Of a stretch of 64,000 bases of DNA, positions 50,973 to 60,099 are shown in pieces. The translations under genes were made by a program, and so were the position numbers. The stretch's first letter is position 1, and every line of letters starts with the position of its first letter. The notes under the pieces were generated by a model that saw only the letters and a list, made by a program, of their open reading frames with translations, ran no database searches and was not told where the DNA came from. Source of the DNA: Streptomyces chattanoogensis (lineage in GTDB: Bacteria > Actinomycetota > Actinomycetes > Streptomycetales > Streptomycetaceae); contig NZ_LGKG01000046.1 in the NCBI RefSeq assembly GCF_001294335.1, positions 77,705 through 141,704 of the forward strand, written 5' to 3'.

Positions 50973-51404
50973 ATGTCAGCAGGGCACACCGCGGTAACCA
51001 CCCCGGCACCGGACGAGCCCGTGATCGTCTGCGAAACGCCGCAGGACGAATGCGGCGTCCGGGACGTGCTGGACCGGCTCGGCGACAAGTGGTCCGTCTA
51101 CGTGGTGGTGGAACTCGCCTCCGGCATACGGCGGTTCAAGGAGCTGCAGCGCGCCATCCCCGGGAACATCTCGCAGCGCATGCTCACGCTCACCGTCCGG
51201 CGCCTGGAGCGCGACGGGCTGGTGAAGCGGACCGTGTACGCCGCCGTCCCGCCCCAGGTCGAGTACGAGCTGACGGAGCTCGGGCACAGCCTGACCCACC
51301 TCATCAAGTCCCTCGCGGACTGGTCGATCGCCCACCGGCCGGCCATAGCCGCCTCCCGTACGGCATGGGATGCCAGTCACCCGAAGCCGACCGGCGGCGA
51401 GTGA
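50973..51404 (+). CDS. HxlR-family transcriptional regulator
   Basis: A 143-residue HxlR-type winged-helix protein. The family signature is CGVRDVLDRLGDKWSVYVVV, then GIRRFKELQRAIPGNISQRM and LTLTVRRLERDGLVKRTVYA. The early cysteines (CETPQDECG) could sense redox or electrophiles, as in QorR and HypR. AAGGAGG lies seven bases upstream of the ATG at 50973, which decides the start over a TTG one codon earlier. It is divergent from the oxidoreductase it probably regulates. Confidence 0.9.
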   Translation: MSAGHTAVTTPAPDEPVIVCETPQDECGVRDVLDRLGDKWSVYVVVELASGIRRFKELQRAIPGNISQRMLTLTVRRLERDGLVKRTVYAAVPPQVEYELTELGHSLTHLIKSLADWSIAHRPAIAASRTAWDASHPKPTGGE

Positions 51405-51421
51405 ACGGGCCAGGTGCCCGC

Positions 51422-52342
51422 TCAGGACGCCCGTGCCGCCTTGGAGACCTCCGGCAGCGGGTCGGCGCGGCGGGCAAGATCGAGGAGGATGCGCAGCGGG
51501 GGCTCGGCCAGGCCGAGGCGGGGGCGCCACTGGGCGACGATGCTGACGGGGCGGAGGCGCTCGGCGAGCCGGAGCTCCACCAGCTCGCCCTCTGTCAACT
51601 CCCGTGCGACCGCCAGCTCCGGCAGCAGCGAGACGCCGTGACCGTGCCCGGTCAGCCGCAGCAGCGCCGACAGCGAGCCCTGGATCATTGCGAGCTGTGC
51701 CCCCGCGAGCAGGTCCCGCCCGAACTGGTCCACCAGCATTTCCGAGGTGCAGCCCGCCTCGGCAACCAGGAAGTCGTACGCGAGCAACTGCTCCGGCGTC
51801 ACCACATCCTGCTGTGCCAGCGGATGGGTGGGCGCCGCCACGAGCACCGTGCGGTCGTGCCCCACCACCGCATGCGGCCCAAGGGCCCGCACCCCGTTGT
51901 CGTACTGGAACACCAGATCCAGCTCGCCGGCGCCGAAGGCCCGCTCAAGTCGGCTCCGGTTCGCCACCGTCAGCTCGACGTCGACGCTCGAGGCGGATCC
52001 CCCCGCGCCGTACTCCAGCGCCACCAGCAGATCGGGCATCCACACATGTGCCAGTGATTCCTGGGCGCCGATCCGCAGCCTGGGCCGGTCGCCGCGCGTG
52101 GCGCGGCGCATCCGCTCCTCCAGCTCCAGTGCCTCGCGCGCGTGCGGCAGCAGCCGTGTCCCGGCCTCGGTGAGCGTCGCGCCCGTCCCGGCACGCACCA
52201 GTACGGTGGCGCCCAAGTCCGCCTCGAGGCGCTTGAGCTGGGCGCTCACGCTCGACTGGGCATACCCCAGCCGCTGGGCGGCAGCGGAGATCCCGCCGTG
52301 ATCGGCGACCGCGACGAAGGCGCGCAGATAGCGAGTGTCCAC
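51422..52342 (-). CDS. LysR-family transcriptional regulator
   Basis: A 306-residue LysR regulator. The N-terminal helix-turn-helix is YLRAFVAVADHGGISAAAQR, then LGYAQSSVSAQLKRLEADLG. The periplasmic-binding-like effector domain follows from about residue 90 (RLRIGAQESLAHVWMPDLLV). It is divergent from a DHA2 exporter, and a perfect palindrome with a LysR box lies in the gap. It probably activates the exporter on binding a small effector. Confidence 0.92.
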   Translation of the reverse strand: MDTRYLRAFVAVADHGGISAAAQRLGYAQSSVSAQLKRLEADLGATVLVRAGTGATLTEAGTRLLPHAREALELEERMRRATRGDRPRLRIGAQESLAHVWMPDLLVALEYGAGGSASSVDVELTVANRSRLERAFGAGELDLVFQYDNGVRALGPHAVVGHDRTVLVAAPTHPLAQQDVVTPEQLLAYDFLVAEAGCTSEMLVDQFGRDLLAGAQLAMIQGSLSALLRLTGHGHGVSLLPELAVARELTEGELVELRLAERLRPVSIVAQWRPRLGLAEPPLRILLDLARRADPLPEVSKAARAS

Positions 52343-52358
52343 CTCGCCAGCCTACCGA

Positions 52359-52385
52359 GGCCCCATCGGACTTTCCGATGGGGCC
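52359..52385. promoter_or_regulatory. Perfect palindrome with LysR box
   Basis: CCCCATCGGA-CTT-TCCGATGGGG is a perfect inverted repeat, and GG/CC extends the arms to 12 bp. It contains ATCGGA-N3-TCCGAT, fitting a T-N11-A LysR box. It lies 17 bp upstream of the LysR start and 52 bp upstream of the exporter start. Confidence 0.75.
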
Positions 52386-52436
52386 ATCGACGTTACGCCG
52401 TCGCCCACCACAGGGCCGCCAGGTCACTCTTCCCGC

Positions 52437-53846
52437 ATGACAACCGAGACGGCCAACGAGATGGCCAACGAGAAGACCGATGAGAAGACCACCGATGCGT
52501 CGTCACCAGCCGCGCCTCCCTCATCAGCGCGGTCTCGCCTCACCTTTGCCGGCATCGCGACCGGAAACCTGCTCGTCCTCCTCGACACCTCGATCCTCAA
52601 CGTCGCCGTCCCCGACCTCGACACGTCCCTCCATCCCTCCGCGGCCACGCTGCCCTGGGCTGTCGACGCCTACACGGTCGTCTTCGCCGGACTGCTTCTC
52701 GCCGGTGGGGTGTTCGCCGACCGGTGGGGTGCGCGCCGGGTCTACGGCTCCGCACTCGCCGCCTTTGCCGTGCTGTCCGCGCTGTGCGCCGCCGCGCCGA
52801 ACGCCGGTGCCCTCATCGTCGGCCGCGCCCTGCTCGGAGCCGCCGGTGCCGGTCTGGTGCCTGCCTCGCTCGCCCTGCTCATCCATCTCCACCCGGACCC
52901 CGCCCGCCGCACCCGCGCCGTCGGTGCCTGGACCGCACTGAGCGGCCTCGGTGCCGCGGCCGGTCCCGTCCTCGGCGGCGCACTGGTCGAACTCGGAGGC
53001 TGGCAGCTGGTGTTCCTGGTCAACCCGCCCATCGCGCTCGCCGCCCTGCTGCTTGCCCGGCGCCTGCCGAATCCCCGCACCCGCGCCGTACGTGCCCTGG
53101 ACCGGACCGGCCTGCTGATGTCCACCGCCGCCCTGGGCGCACTCACCTTCGGCCTGGTCGAGGCGGGCATCGAGGGCTGGAACTCACCGTACGCATGCGG
53201 CCCGATCGCCGGTGCCCTGCTCGCCTTCGGCGCACTGACCGTGGTGGAACGCCGCGTCGCCGCACCGGTGCTGCCTCCCGCGCTGCTCGCGTTGCCCCGG
53301 GTGCGGGCCGCCATGGTGGCCGCGGCGGTGTCCTGCTTCGCCTTCTTCGGCGGTGCGTACCTGCTCGGCGTCTGGCTGCAGCACACCTACGACCTCTCCC
53401 CGTTCAAGGCCGGTCTGGCCTCGCTCCCGCTCACCTTCCCGGTCTGCGTGATGCCCTTCTTCACCGGCCGGCTGGTCGCCCGGTACGGGGCGCGGCCGGT
53501 GCTGCTGACCGGTATGTCCGCGTCCGTGGTGTCCGGCGTGCTGCTGACCTTCGCGACCGCCCACCACCCCCCGCTCGCCCTGATCATCGCGGCCGAGATC
53601 ACGCTTGCCGCCACGGGCACCCTCTCCATCCCCAGTGCCGCCGCCGAGATGGCCGTCTCCGCACCGCCCGAGTACGCCGCCACCGGCCAGGGCGCGCTCA
53701 ACGGAATCCGCCAGGCGGGCTCGGCGCTCGGCGTCGCGGTCCTCGGCACACTCGGTGCCCTGTCGGGGGCGGGATGCGTCCTCATCGGCGTCGGACTGGT
53801 CGCGGTCCTGCTCGTCGCCCGTGCCACCGCCAAGTCCGGCAGATGA
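52437..53846 (+). CDS. DHA2-family MFS exporter
   Basis: A 469-residue multidrug-type exporter with about 14 helices. Key motifs are LVLLDTSILNVAVPDLDTSL, GGVFADRWGARRVYG (motif A) and LSGLGAAAGPVLGGALVELG (motif C). The N-terminal 35 residues are polar (TANEMANEKTDEKTTDA). It is divergent from the LysR regulator and likely controlled by it. The substrate is unknown. Confidence 0.9.
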   Translation: MTTETANEMANEKTDEKTTDASSPAAPPSSARSRLTFAGIATGNLLVLLDTSILNVAVPDLDTSLHPSAATLPWAVDAYTVVFAGLLLAGGVFADRWGARRVYGSALAAFAVLSALCAAAPNAGALIVGRALLGAAGAGLVPASLALLIHLHPDPARRTRAVGAWTALSGLGAAAGPVLGGALVELGGWQLVFLVNPPIALAALLLARRLPNPRTRAVRALDRTGLLMSTAALGALTFGLVEAGIEGWNSPYACGPIAGALLAFGALTVVERRVAAPVLPPALLALPRVRAAMVAAAVSCFAFFGGAYLLGVWLQHTYDLSPFKAGLASLPLTFPVCVMPFFTGRLVARYGARPVLLTGMSASVVSGVLLTFATAHHPPLALIIAAEITLAATGTLSIPSAAAEMAVSAPPEYAATGQGALNGIRQAGSALGVAVLGTLGALSGAGCVLIGVGLVAVLLVARATAKSGR

Positions 53847-54216
53847 CGGCAGCCGCCTGATCCCCGGACCGCCGACGAGGTTTCCCGGCCGGACCGGCCG
53901 GGAGCCCGCTGCTTCGGTTCTTCTCCCCGACTCCCCGGGGCTCGTCCGGCCGGCACCGAGCCGACCGTCTTCGGCGAGGCCACAGCCGTCAACGCGGGCA
54001 CCGTGGACCGCTTCGTCCTCGATCGTGCCGTCCGGCACACGTTCGCCCACGGCGCCGAACTCCTCCCGGCGCGCTACGAGACGCACTTGGCCGGTCCGTG
54101 CCACTCACGCGGGCCGGTCGTGACCTTATGGACCAGTGAGACCGGCGCGCTTTGGCTCTGTCTTACGGACCATAGCCGCGTCAAGGTGAGCGGACCTTGA
54201 ACTTGCGGAGGGCCCC
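53847..54216. other. Intergenic gap, possibly coding debris
   Basis: A 370-bp gap between two rightward genes. A short open stretch around 54003-54200 has near-coding composition (RFVLDRAVRHTFAHGAELLP) but no start site and no family I recognise. Confidence 0.35.
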
Positions 54217-54822
54217 TTGAGTATTGCGTTCCTGCTGACCACCCTGGTCATGGTGGTCACCCCCGGCACCGGTGTGGTGTACACCCTCGCTGCCGGGCTG
54301 TCCCAGGGCCGACGGGCGAGCGTGGTCGCCGCGCTCGGCTGCACCCTTGGCATCGTGCCGCATCTCGTAGCGACGATCAGTGGCCTCGCCGCGTTGCTGG
54401 GGACCAGCGCCGTCGCCTACGAGGCGGTGAAGTATCTCGGTGTCGGCTACCTGCTCTACATGGCATGGGCGACGCTGCGCGACAAGGAGGCGCCGGCCGT
54501 CGACGAGGAGGCCGAGCCGCGGCCGGCCGCCCGTGTGATCGCCTCCGGGGTGCTGATCAACCTGCTCAACCCGAAACTCACCATGTTCTTCGTCGCGTTT
54601 CTCCCGCAGTTCGTCCCGGCCGGTGAGCCCGGCTCGCTCGGCATGATGCTCCGGCTCAGTGCCGTCTTCATGGCGCTGACCTTTGTCGTCTTCTCCGCGT
54701 ACGGGATGTGCGCCGCCGCCATGCGCCATCGCGTGCTGGCCCGGCCGAAGGTGATGACCGGCATCCGCCGGGTCTTCGCCGTCTGTTTCGTGGGCCTGAG
54801 TGTGCGGCTGGCGGTGGCGTGA
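54217..54822 (+). CDS. LysE-family amino acid/homoserine lactone exporter
   Basis: A 201-residue LysE/RhtB exporter with six hydrophobic helices. Signatures are TPGTGVVYTLAAGLSQGRRA near the N-terminus, YEAVKYLGVGYLLYMAWATL, and VLINLLNPKLTMFFVAFLPQ. It exports amino acids or related metabolites. The TTG start at 54217 has GGAGGG four bases upstream. Its stop overlaps the next gene's GTG by 4 bp, which suggests the two work together. Confidence 0.9.
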   Translation: MSIAFLLTTLVMVVTPGTGVVYTLAAGLSQGRRASVVAALGCTLGIVPHLVATISGLAALLGTSAVAYEAVKYLGVGYLLYMAWATLRDKEAPAVDEEAEPRPAARVIASGVLINLLNPKLTMFFVAFLPQFVPAGEPGSLGMMLRLSAVFMALTFVVFSAYGMCAAAMRHRVLARPKVMTGIRRVFAVCFVGLSVRLAVA

Positions 54823-55559
54823 GCATGCGCTTCCGGCACGCGGACGCCATCTGGTCCGACTACCCCGAACTCGCAGCCGGCGCGCTCCATGCCACCGGCA
54901 TCGGCTCCGCCGCCGACGTCGGTCCGCGCGTCGCGGAGTACACCGCCCGTGCGGCGGCCCGGCTGGCCGGTGCCAGGGAGGGCGAGTTCCCCGAAGTGCT
55001 CGCCTGGCGGCGGGCCTTCGCACGGATGGGGCTCAAGCCGACTCAGTACCGGTGTGCCTCGGAATCGCTGCTGCGGCGATTGCGGAAGGAGGGGGAACTG
55101 CCGCGCATCCACCCGGTGGTCGACCTGTGCAACGCGATCTCGGTCGCGTACGCAGTCCCGGTCGCGGTCCTCGACGCCGACCGCATCGCCGGCCCTCTGC
55201 TCGAGGTGCGCCATGCCCGCGGTGACGAGCGCTGCACGACCTTCGGCGGCGGCATCGAGCACCCCGCACCCGGCGAGGTGACCTTCGCCGACTCTGCCGG
55301 ACGGGCGCACGCCCGCCGCTGGACCAACCGGCAGAGCGGCCACTCCGCGGTCGGCGAGCGCACCAGCCGGATCCTCGTGGTGGCGGAGGCCCTGCACGAC
55401 CGCGGCGCGGAGGTTGTGCCGGAACTGCTGAAGACGGTCGCCGAGGAGTTGGCCGCGCAGTGGCCGGCCGATGTCGCGGCGGCCGTCCTGACCCCTTCGG
55501 CACCGGAATTCGCTTTCGGCGCCCAGGCCCTGGTCCAGGCTCAGTCCGACGCGGAGTGA
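54819..55559 (+). CDS. B3/B4 tRNA-binding domain protein
   Basis: A 246-residue protein with the B3/B4 domain of the phenylalanyl-tRNA synthetase beta chain. The pattern RMGLKPTQYRCASESLLRRL, then PRIHPVVDLCNAISVAYAVP and VAVLDADRIAGPL is diagnostic. Stand-alone B3/B4 proteins are thought to act in tRNA quality control or amino acid handling, but most are uncharacterised. The GTG at 54819 overlaps the LysE-type exporter stop, so an amino acid link is plausible. Confidence 0.85.
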   Translation: MSMRFRHADAIWSDYPELAAGALHATGIGSAADVGPRVAEYTARAAARLAGAREGEFPEVLAWRRAFARMGLKPTQYRCASESLLRRLRKEGELPRIHPVVDLCNAISVAYAVPVAVLDADRIAGPLLEVRHARGDERCTTFGGGIEHPAPGEVTFADSAGRAHARRWTNRQSGHSAVGERTSRILVVAEALHDRGAEVVPELLKTVAEELAAQWPADVAAAVLTPSAPEFAFGAQALVQAQSDAE

Positions 55560-55688
55560 TGTGGCCGGGAGCGGTGGCGGGTGCGGCGCGCGACCCCGAC
55601 GGTACGAGCGCTGAATTGACGTAATGGCTGAGTAAAGCGGCTGATAGTGTCGTCAGCTCGACCATTTCGACCTTTTCGAGGACTGTGC

Positions 55689-56549
55689 ATGACCGTGCCC
55701 CCTCCGCCCGATGGCCGGAAGCCCGGAGACCAGGCACCGGAGGACCACAACCCGTGGAGCCCGCCGTCGCCCGGCCCGGCCCCTGCCCACTGGGCGCCGT
55801 ATCCGAGGGCGCCGATATCGGTGCCACAGCCTCACAACGGCATGGGCATCGCGGCCCTGGTGCTCGGAATCGTCGGCGTGGTCCTCGGTCTGCTCGTCAT
55901 CTTGTTCTGGATGTCCTGGCTGCCGGCCTTGCTGGCCGTGATCTTCGGCTGCGTCGGGCTGAGCCAGGCACGCAAGGGTCTGGCGACGAACAAGGCGATG
56001 GCCGTGGCCGGTGTGGTCCTGGGCGGGGTGGGTCTGCTGACGGCGATCGGCGGCGCAGTCTTCACCGTCGTGGTGGTGAAGAAGGCTGCGGACAAGGCGC
56101 GCGCGGAGGTCGGGAAGGTGAAGGCCTCGGCGTCGGCGGCGGACAAGGCCCGGCACCTGTCATTCGGCGAGTCGTACACGTTCGAGGACGGTCTGAAGGT
56201 CACGGTCGCCAAGCCGGAGCCGTTCATCCCGGACGCGTACGCCCATGGCCACGCAAAGGGCAACAAGGCCGTCCAGGTGACGGTCACCGTGGTCAACACC
56301 GGTACCGAGCGAGTCGAGGTCGAGACCGGGCTGCCCGATGTGAACGACGCCGACGGAGCCTCGGCGGAGCTGGTGATCGACGGGAGCGGGCGGCAGAAGG
56401 TCATCACCGGCTATGTCCTCCCCGGCAGGCGGGCCGTCGGGAAGTACGCCTTTTCGCTGCCGCCCGATGCCGCCGACAAGGTTGAGGTCGAGTTCAGCCC
56501 GGACGCCATGCGGTGGAAGGACGCGTACTGGAAGGGCCCCACCAACTGA
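55689..56549 (+). CDS. DUF4190/DUF4352 membrane protein
   Basis: A 286-residue protein. A Pro-rich cytoplasmic start (residues 1-50) is followed by a DUF4190 region with two helices (IAALVLGIVGVVLGLLVILF and MAVAGVVLGGVGLLTAIGGA). The outer part has a DUF4352 immunoglobulin-like domain (LSFGESYTFEDGLKVTVAKP, AVQVTVTVVNTG). The ATG at 55689 has GAGGA upstream. A palindromic terminator lies 19 bp after the stop. The role is unknown; DUF4352 proteins are envelope-associated. Confidence 0.85.
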   Translation: MTVPPPPDGRKPGDQAPEDHNPWSPPSPGPAPAHWAPYPRAPISVPQPHNGMGIAALVLGIVGVVLGLLVILFWMSWLPALLAVIFGCVGLSQARKGLATNKAMAVAGVVLGGVGLLTAIGGAVFTVVVVKKAADKARAEVGKVKASASAADKARHLSFGESYTFEDGLKVTVAKPEPFIPDAYAHGHAKGNKAVQVTVTVVNTGTERVEVETGLPDVNDADGASAELVIDGSGRQKVITGYVLPGRRAVGKYAFSLPPDAADKVEVEFSPDAMRWKDAYWKGPTN

Positions 56550-56567
56550 GGCCCCCCACCACCGAGG

Positions 56568-56591
56568 CCCGTCCCGGCGCGCCGGGACGGG
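56568..56591 (+). terminator. Palindromic terminator
   Basis: CCCGTCCCGGCG followed directly by CGCCGGGACGGG is a perfect 12-bp palindrome 19 bp after the DUF4352 gene. Confidence 0.75.
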
Positions 56592-56615
56592 GCGGCGGCG
56601 GGTGGTCTCCCACAG

Positions 56616-56708
56616 TCAACCGGCCATCATGTAGGCGCTGATGGCCAAGGCCATGGGGAGCAGCAGGACCACACCCGCTATGGCCGCCACGAGGAGGACG
56701 GCCTTCAT
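56616..56708 (-). CDS. Possible 30-residue membrane peptide
   Basis: An ATG at 56708, preceded by AGAAAGAG, opens a frame for MKAVLLVAAIAGVVLLLPMA followed by LAISAYMMAG, essentially one transmembrane helix. Upstream ATGs would lengthen it to 67 residues. It could be a small membrane protein or chance. Confidence 0.4.
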   Translation of the reverse strand: MKAVLLVAAIAGVVLLLPMALAISAYMMAG

Positions 56709-56886
56709 CACTCTTTCTGCGGTCCGATGGTCGCGGGCGGGGTGCATAGGGAAGGGGGAATGACTCTCGTCGTGTTCAGCCACGCAGCCATCCTGACGAT
56801 TGCGAGGGTGGCCGGCCATCCGTAGAAGTACTCACGTGCCACGGTCGCTCGAGTACACCCCGCCCGGTGGCTCGTCAGTACAGCGG

Positions 56887-59325
56887 TCACTCGGCCCGTG
56901 GCATCGACGGCAACGGCTGCTCCGCCCAGATGGTTTTGCCGTTGTGTACGTAGCGGGTGCCCCAGCGTTCGGTGAGTTGGGCGACCAGGAAGAGGCCACG
57001 GCCGCCTTCGTCGGTGGTGGCGGCATGGCGCAGGTGGGGGGAGGTGCTGCTGGTGTCCGAGACCTCGCAGATGAGGTGGCGGTCCCGGATGAGCCGGAGG
57101 GTGACCGGGCCGCTGCTGTAGCGGTAGGCGTTGGTGACCAGCTCGCTGACGATCAGCTCGGTGGTGAGGGCCATTTCCTCCAGGCCCCAGTCACTGAGCT
57201 GGGCCACCGCGAGCGTACGGCCCTCGGCGGCCGCGGTCGGCTCGGCCGACAGCTCCCAGGTGGCCACCTTGTGTGCGGCCAGACAGCGAGTACGGGCGGT
57301 GAGCAGCGCGATGTCGTCGCTGGGGCGGTCGGGCAGCAGCGCGTCCTCCACCGCCTTGCACGTGTCTTCCAGCGAGCGGGCCGGATCGCTCAGCGCCCCA
57401 CGCAAGAGCGCCAGGCCCTCGTCGAGATCACGGCGTTGCGCCGCCAGGAGTCCGTCGGTGTAGAGGGCCAGCAGGGTGCCCTCGGGAAGTTCCAGTTCGG
57501 CGGTTTCGAAGGGGAGGCCGCCCAGGCCGAGGGGCGGGCCGGCCGGCAGGTCGGGGAAGTCCACCCGTCCGTCCGGCGTCACCACCGCGGGCGGCGGATG
57601 GCCGGCGCGGGCGAGGGCGCAGCGCCGGGAGACCGGGTCGTAGACCGCGTACAGGCAGGTCGCGCCGACGACCTGCGGGGAACTCTCGTCGGTCGCTTCC
57701 TGCTCGGCGGCCAGCCGGTCCACGAGGTCGTCCAGGTGGGAGAGCACCTCGTCCGGGGGCAGGTCGAGGTTGGCGAGGGTGTGGACGGCGGTACGCAGCC
57801 GGCCCATGGTGGCCGCCGCGTGGATGCCATGGCCGACCACGTCGCCGACGACGAGGGCAACCCGGAGCCCGGAGAGCGGGATGACGTCGAACCAGTCACC
57901 GCCGACGCCGGCGGTGGCGTCGGCCGGCAGATACCGGCGGGCGATCTCGACCGCCTGGTGCTCGGGCACCTCGCGCGGGAGCAGACTGCGCTGCAGCGCG
58001 ACCGCGGCCTGATGCTGCTGGGTGTAGCGCCGGGCGTTGTCGATGCAGACGGCGGCGCGGGCGGCGAACTCCTCGGCCAGCGTCAGGTCGTCCTCCTCGA
58101 ACGGCTCGGGCCGCCGCCACCGCCACAGGCTCACCACGCCCAGTACGAGGCCGCGCGCCACCAGCGGCGCCACGATCAGCGAGTGGACGCCGAGTTCGAG
58201 GACCCGCTCGACCTGGTCCGGGTCGAGGGACGACCAGCCGGGAGAGAACTCCAGGACCGGCTCGAGGACGGGACGCCGCTCGGCCAGGCATCTGGCCTGC
58301 GGTGCCTGCGGAGGGAAGTGCATCGTGTGGCCCACCGGATACATCACCGGCGGCGCCTCGGGCGAGACGCTCCGGACGGCCGTCCTGCGCAGGGGCGCCA
58401 ATGCCTCCTGGCCGGGCTCCTCACCGCGGCTCACCGGTTCTAGCAGGTCGACGGAGGCACAGTCCGCGAGTTCGGGGACCGCCACCCCGGCCAGCTCGCG
58501 CGCCGTCCGCTCCACGTCGAGGGTGGTGCCGATACGGGCGCCCGCCTCGTTGAGGAGCGCAAGTCTCCGGCGGGCCCGGTAGCGGTCGGTGACGTCCTCG
58601 ACCATCTGGGTGACGCCGAGGGTCCGGCCGGAGGAGTCCTGCATCCGGAAGGCCGAGACGGAGACGACCAGCTCCCGGTCGGGGTCGTGGCGCAGTCGGC
58701 AGGGCTGCTCGGTGAAGATCAGCGGCTCACCGGTTTCGACCACCCGCCGCAGCCGCGATTCCACCGTTTGCGCGTCCCGGTCGATGACGAAATCTCCGGT
58801 GCGCAGCCCCCGGTAGTACTCGGCCGGGATGCCGCCGAACCGCGCGATCGCCCGGTTCACCCGCAGAAGGCTCAGGTCAGGGGCGTGGACGGCGAGACCG
58901 ATCGGGGACCGGCGGAACATCCCGTCCAGGACCGACCGGTCCGTCTCCCACTGGGCCACCTGCCCCGCGGGCGCGCCCACGAGGAACCACTCGACACCGG
59001 CGTCGGACCGCACCACCGCCCGGACCCGGCAGCCCAGCTTCACCCGTGTGCCGCCGCGGTCCCGTACGGGGACGACCCCGAACCAGCCCCCGGAGTCCAC
59101 ACAGGCCGCCACCGCCGCCATGACGACGTCTTCATCGCGCGGGTCGAGCAGGAGCTCGCGCGCCGTCCGGCCCAGCACTTCCTCGGGCGCGTAACCGAGC
59201 AGCTCCTCGGCGCGCTCGCTCCAGCCGACGACCCGCCCTTTGCCGTCCAGCACCGCGGAGGCCGAGCGACGCACTGCGAACGGGTCGTCCGGGCCCTCGC
59301 TGAACGTCGTCACCGGTGTGTCCAT
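56887..59325 (-). CDS. PAS-GAF-SpoIIE phosphatase with C-terminal HATPase domain
   Basis: An 812-residue signalling protein. Two PAS-type domains come first (SASAVLDGKGRVVGWSERAE; a second ending in VTQMVEDVTDRYRARRRL). A GAF domain lies at about 270-440. The PP2C-like SpoIIE phosphatase runs about 455-665 (GVGGDWFDVIPL, VVGDVVGHGIHAAATMGRLR, LYTDGLLAAQRR, DDIALLTART). An RsbW-like HATPase ends the protein (ELIVSELVTNAYRYSSGP). Such proteins dephosphorylate anti-anti-sigma factors, and the HATPase can act as an anti-sigma kinase. No transmembrane helix is present. The start at 59325 follows GGTAGG. Confidence 0.9.
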   Translation of the reverse strand: MDTPVTTFSEGPDDPFAVRRSASAVLDGKGRVVGWSERAEELLGYAPEEVLGRTARELLLDPRDEDVVMAAVAACVDSGGWFGVVPVRDRGGTRVKLGCRVRAVVRSDAGVEWFLVGAPAGQVAQWETDRSVLDGMFRRSPIGLAVHAPDLSLLRVNRAIARFGGIPAEYYRGLRTGDFVIDRDAQTVESRLRRVVETGEPLIFTEQPCRLRHDPDRELVVSVSAFRMQDSSGRTLGVTQMVEDVTDRYRARRRLALLNEAGARIGTTLDVERTARELAGVAVPELADCASVDLLEPVSRGEEPGQEALAPLRRTAVRSVSPEAPPVMYPVGHTMHFPPQAPQARCLAERRPVLEPVLEFSPGWSSLDPDQVERVLELGVHSLIVAPLVARGLVLGVVSLWRWRRPEPFEEDDLTLAEEFAARAAVCIDNARRYTQQHQAAVALQRSLLPREVPEHQAVEIARRYLPADATAGVGGDWFDVIPLSGLRVALVVGDVVGHGIHAAATMGRLRTAVHTLANLDLPPDEVLSHLDDLVDRLAAEQEATDESSPQVVGATCLYAVYDPVSRRCALARAGHPPPAVVTPDGRVDFPDLPAGPPLGLGGLPFETAELELPEGTLLALYTDGLLAAQRRDLDEGLALLRGALSDPARSLEDTCKAVEDALLPDRPSDDIALLTARTRCLAAHKVATWELSAEPTAAAEGRTLAVAQLSDWGLEEMALTTELIVSELVTNAYRYSSGPVTLRLIRDRHLICEVSDTSSTSPHLRHAATTDEGGRGLFLVAQLTERWGTRYVHNGKTIWAEQPLPSMPRAE

Positions 59326-59585
59326 CACCTACCACCCTCGTACCGTCCCAGTGGGACCGCGCGTCGGCGCGCAGGGCGCTGACCGGTCTCCCGCGGTCCG
59401 CCGACGTCCGGTGTGACGGAACCCAGTATCGGCCCGGGGAAAGCGCCCCGCGCTCCGTACGGAGACGCAGGGGGTTGTGTACGGAGTCACGACCAGGCGC
59501 CGGGCCAGGCGCCAGGCACGGGGCGGCGAGGCCGCTCACCGGCCTCTCGGCAGCCCGGCCTCTCGACGGCCCGCGGACTCCGGGC

Positions 59586-59816
59586 TCAGTCCCGCGGCTC
59601 CCGCTCGTCGAGCGGCTGGCTGCGCTTCTCGGACAGCCGCGAGACCCGGCTGGCCAGGTCATCCGGCACGGGTACCCCCATCCGGCGCGCGGCCCCGATG
59701 CGATGCCGGACGAGCCCGAGGATCCAGTCCAGCTGCGGATCACTGCACGCCGCGTATTCCTGGAGCGCCTCAGCCATCAGCTGCTGCCGGTCGATGTTCG
59801 CGGCGTCCTCTGTCAT
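59586..59816 (-). CDS. Small hypothetical protein
   Basis: A 76-residue helical protein (IDRQQLMAEALQEYAACSDP, QLDWILGLVRHRIGAARRMG) with a charged C-terminus. It has good actinobacterial codon composition, no signal peptide and no recognised family. It stands alone upstream of the phosphatase on the same strand, 260 bp away. Confidence 0.55.
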   Translation of the reverse strand: MTEDAANIDRQQLMAEALQEYAACSDPQLDWILGLVRHRIGAARRMGVPVPDDLASRVSRLSEKRSQPLDEREPRD

Positions 59817-60099
59817 GGGCGCTGAACCTACCTGGGCCCTCGGCCGTGGTACATGCGCCGGACGCAGAAGTTATTCGACTGCTATCGGCGGGAAAGGCTC
59901 CGGCAACCTGGGCAGCCGGTACCCCAAGGGGGAGTGTCGAGAGGCACCGAGCCGCAGCCCGGGGGGCGGAACAGGGCCAGGCCGTCCTGGCACCGCTCAC
60001 CGGGCCCGCCGCCCGCGTCACCGCCGTCGCCCGGGACGGCCTCCGCCTGCGGCACCGGATGCCCAGCCGCAAGCCGCCCCGTGCGGGCCCGGTCGGGGA

